Positions 22,749 through 23,823 of a stretch of 23,823 nucleotides of DNA are shown piece after piece. The notes under the pieces were generated by a model that saw only the letters and a list, made by a program, of their open reading frames with translations, did not search any database and was not told the origin of the DNA. Source of the DNA: Dehalococcoidia bacterium UBA1328 (GTDB lineage: Bacteria > Chloroflexota > Dehalococcoidia > Lucifugimonadales > Lucifugimonadaceae). The stretch's first letter is position 1. Every line of letters begins with the position of its first letter. The stretch is taken from positions 1 to 23,823 of the forward strand of contig DBTA01000044.1 in the NCBI GenBank assembly GCA_002306815.1, in the 5' to 3' direction. The position numbers and the translations under genes are program-made.

Positions 22749-23633
22749 TTAGTCGACTCTCAGGATTTCAACAGCGTCCCTGTTAATAATCCCCTCGATG
22801 TCTTCCGATGGAATCTGCGGCAGGTGGTGATCCTTGGCGAATTTTTCAAGCCCACGAAGATGATCGATGTTGTCCTGGGGTCGTGTAACTGGCCAATCAG
22901 ATGCAAACAAAATTTTGTCGGTTACGCCCCACTCGTAGAACAACCGCATTCCCTGCCAGAACGAATACGGACGGTAGTACTGTGCTGAAACGTCTGCCCA
23001 CACATTTGGATGCTTTCGGACAACTGACAGACAGTCGTTCTGCCAGGGATGTCCCAGATGCGCAAGGACCATCGTCAGATTCGGAAACGCCATTGCGATC
23101 TTGTCTGAAGTAAGCGGATGAGCGTACGTCAGCGGAGCTTCGGTCATTGGCGAAGTTCCCTGGTGGAAAATGATCGGAATACCATCGGCTTCCAGTCGAG
23201 CGAACAGCTCAAACGCCTCGTGGCTCGTCGGATCGAAGTCCTGGTAGTTGGGACCCAACTTGATCCCTTTACATCCAAGATCGCCAACGCAACGGTCGTA
23301 TTCGTCCCGCCAATTCGTATCAAGCGGATGAAGCGACATGAACGGCACGATCTTGTTAGGTGCCTTGCTGGCGGTCAGAGCGGCAACATCATTGTGATTC
23401 ACATCCTCTGGCCAACCTTCAGTACGAAGAACTCGCTCATCAGGCCGCCACGGTCGTGGAGCGATGCCGAAAATAAACGCCTTATCAACAGGACCCATGT
23501 CATTCAAATAGTCATCAACTGAATTCGTCAGTTGAACAGTTTCGCCCGATCTCATCGTCGTTTCGATCTGCATGTCCTCCGGTGGCACGGTCTCCGGGTG
23601 ACTTGGTAGATGGGTGTGGACATCAACGATCAT
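22749..23633 (-). CDS. Metal-dependent amidohydrolase (amidohydrolase 2 / ACMSD-like)
   Basis: 294 residues from ATG 23633, beginning M-I-V-D-V-H6-T-H8, the normal start for this TIM-barrel family. An upstream ATG at 23696 would add 21 hydrophilic residues and seems less likely. Metal and catalytic residues in order: H6, H8, K125 in G-I-K-L-G-P, H157 in I-F-H-Q-G, H192 in L-A-H-L-G-H-P, and D246 in F-A-S-D-W-P. The family includes decarboxylases, lactonases and hydrolases of aromatic or lactone substrates; which one applies is not visible. It is the first gene of a minus-strand unit with the microproteins and the MFS permease. AAGAG about 11 nt upstream may be its ribosome site. Confidence 0.92.
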   Translation of the reverse strand: MIVDVHTHLPSHPETVPPEDMQIETTMRSGETVQLTNSVDDYLNDMGPVDKAFIFGIAPRPWRPDERVLRTEGWPEDVNHNDVAALTASKAPNKIVPFMSLHPLDTNWRDEYDRCVGDLGCKGIKLGPNYQDFDPTSHEAFELFARLEADGIPIIFHQGTSPMTEAPLTYAHPLTSDKIAMAFPNLTMVLAHLGHPWQNDCLSVVRKHPNVWADVSAQYYRPYSFWQGMRLFYEWGVTDKILFASDWPVTRPQDNIDHLRGLEKFAKDHHLPQIPSEDIEGIINRDAVEILRVD

Positions 23634-23766
23634 TGAATTTATCTCTCTTAAATCTGCGTTCTGATTCACCGGCTCGAACTTCCGACGATAGCGCAAATAG
23701 TACGCCCACCAAATGCCAATGTCTGCCCGAACTCACCACGTCCAATTCACTCTCGTACTAATCGAT

Positions 23767-23823
23767 ATCGTGCCCTCACCCCAGTCCTCTACCAGTGGTA
23801 GAGGACTGGGGTGAGGGCACGAT
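23767..23823. repeat. 57-nt near-perfect palindrome at the window end
   Basis: Left arm 23767-23794 and right arm 23796-23823 are exact reverse complements (28 nt each) around a single G at 23795. Arms start ATCGTGCCCTCACCCC and turn at CTACCA-G-TGGTAG. The right arm ends exactly at the last base, so the repeat may continue beyond. It could be an intergenic REP-type hairpin, or an assembly fold-back at a contig end. Confidence 0.85.

Overview
The window is bacterial chromosomal DNA of moderate G+C content. It has one tRNA gene, about twenty protein genes and no rRNA, CRISPR array, insertion sequence or phage module that I can see. The most likely source is a free-living Chloroflexota bacterium of the Dehalococcoidia/SAR202 kind. 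This is inference from gene style: a lipoprotein with a long Pro/Thr linker, a Gram-positive-like LexA, very frequent TTG and GTG starts, and an enolase-superfamily/MDR/MFS/amidohydrolase catabolic block of the type expanded in SAR202. Nothing here is a phylogenetic marker that settles it.

Positions 1-15534 hold mostly housekeeping genes. The plus strand starts with a lipoprotein of unknown function, an AIR-synthase-like ATP-binding enzyme, a long RSH (p)ppGpp synthetase/hydrolase, ribosomal protein S20, a histidine-rich protein of unknown function, LexA and TatA. Converging on tatA, the minus strand carries a tightly overlapping operon read rlmD-like, maf, tatB-like, tatC, so the Tat translocase is encoded by two convergent units. 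The plus strand resumes with lipA and rsmI (3 nt apart), metG, a long-chain polyprenyl diphosphate synthase and an endonuclease III (6 nt apart).

Positions 15535-16100 are a non-coding stretch with a decayed repeat, then tRNA-Glu(UUC) with an encoded CCA end and a strong intrinsic terminator. Positions 16183-23700 are an accessory metabolic region: an acid-sugar dehydratase of the enolase superfamily, a truncated Nudix remnant, a zinc-dependent medium-chain dehydrogenase, a divergent DHDPS/NAL-type aldolase-fold enzyme, an A/T-rich aminoglycoside-phosphotransferase-family kinase, then a minus-strand unit of metal-dependent amidohydrolase, 46-residue membrane microprotein, MFS permease and 60-residue membrane microprotein. 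Dehydrogenase, dehydratase and aldolase-fold enzyme together suggest sugar or sugar-acid oxidation of the non-phosphorylative type, with uptake and hydrolysis of a carboxylate or lactone by the last unit. Substrates cannot be read from the sequence.

The most notable non-coding signals are: an 18-bp perfect palindrome in front of the RSH gene; GAAC-type (LexA-like) sites at the probable transcription starts of both lexA and tatA; a 22-bp perfect palindrome centred at the tatC stop codon; a 19-nt inverted repeat between the divergent dehydrogenase and aldolase-like genes; and a 57-nt near-perfect palindrome that ends exactly at the window edge, with possible decayed relatives in two intergenic regions.
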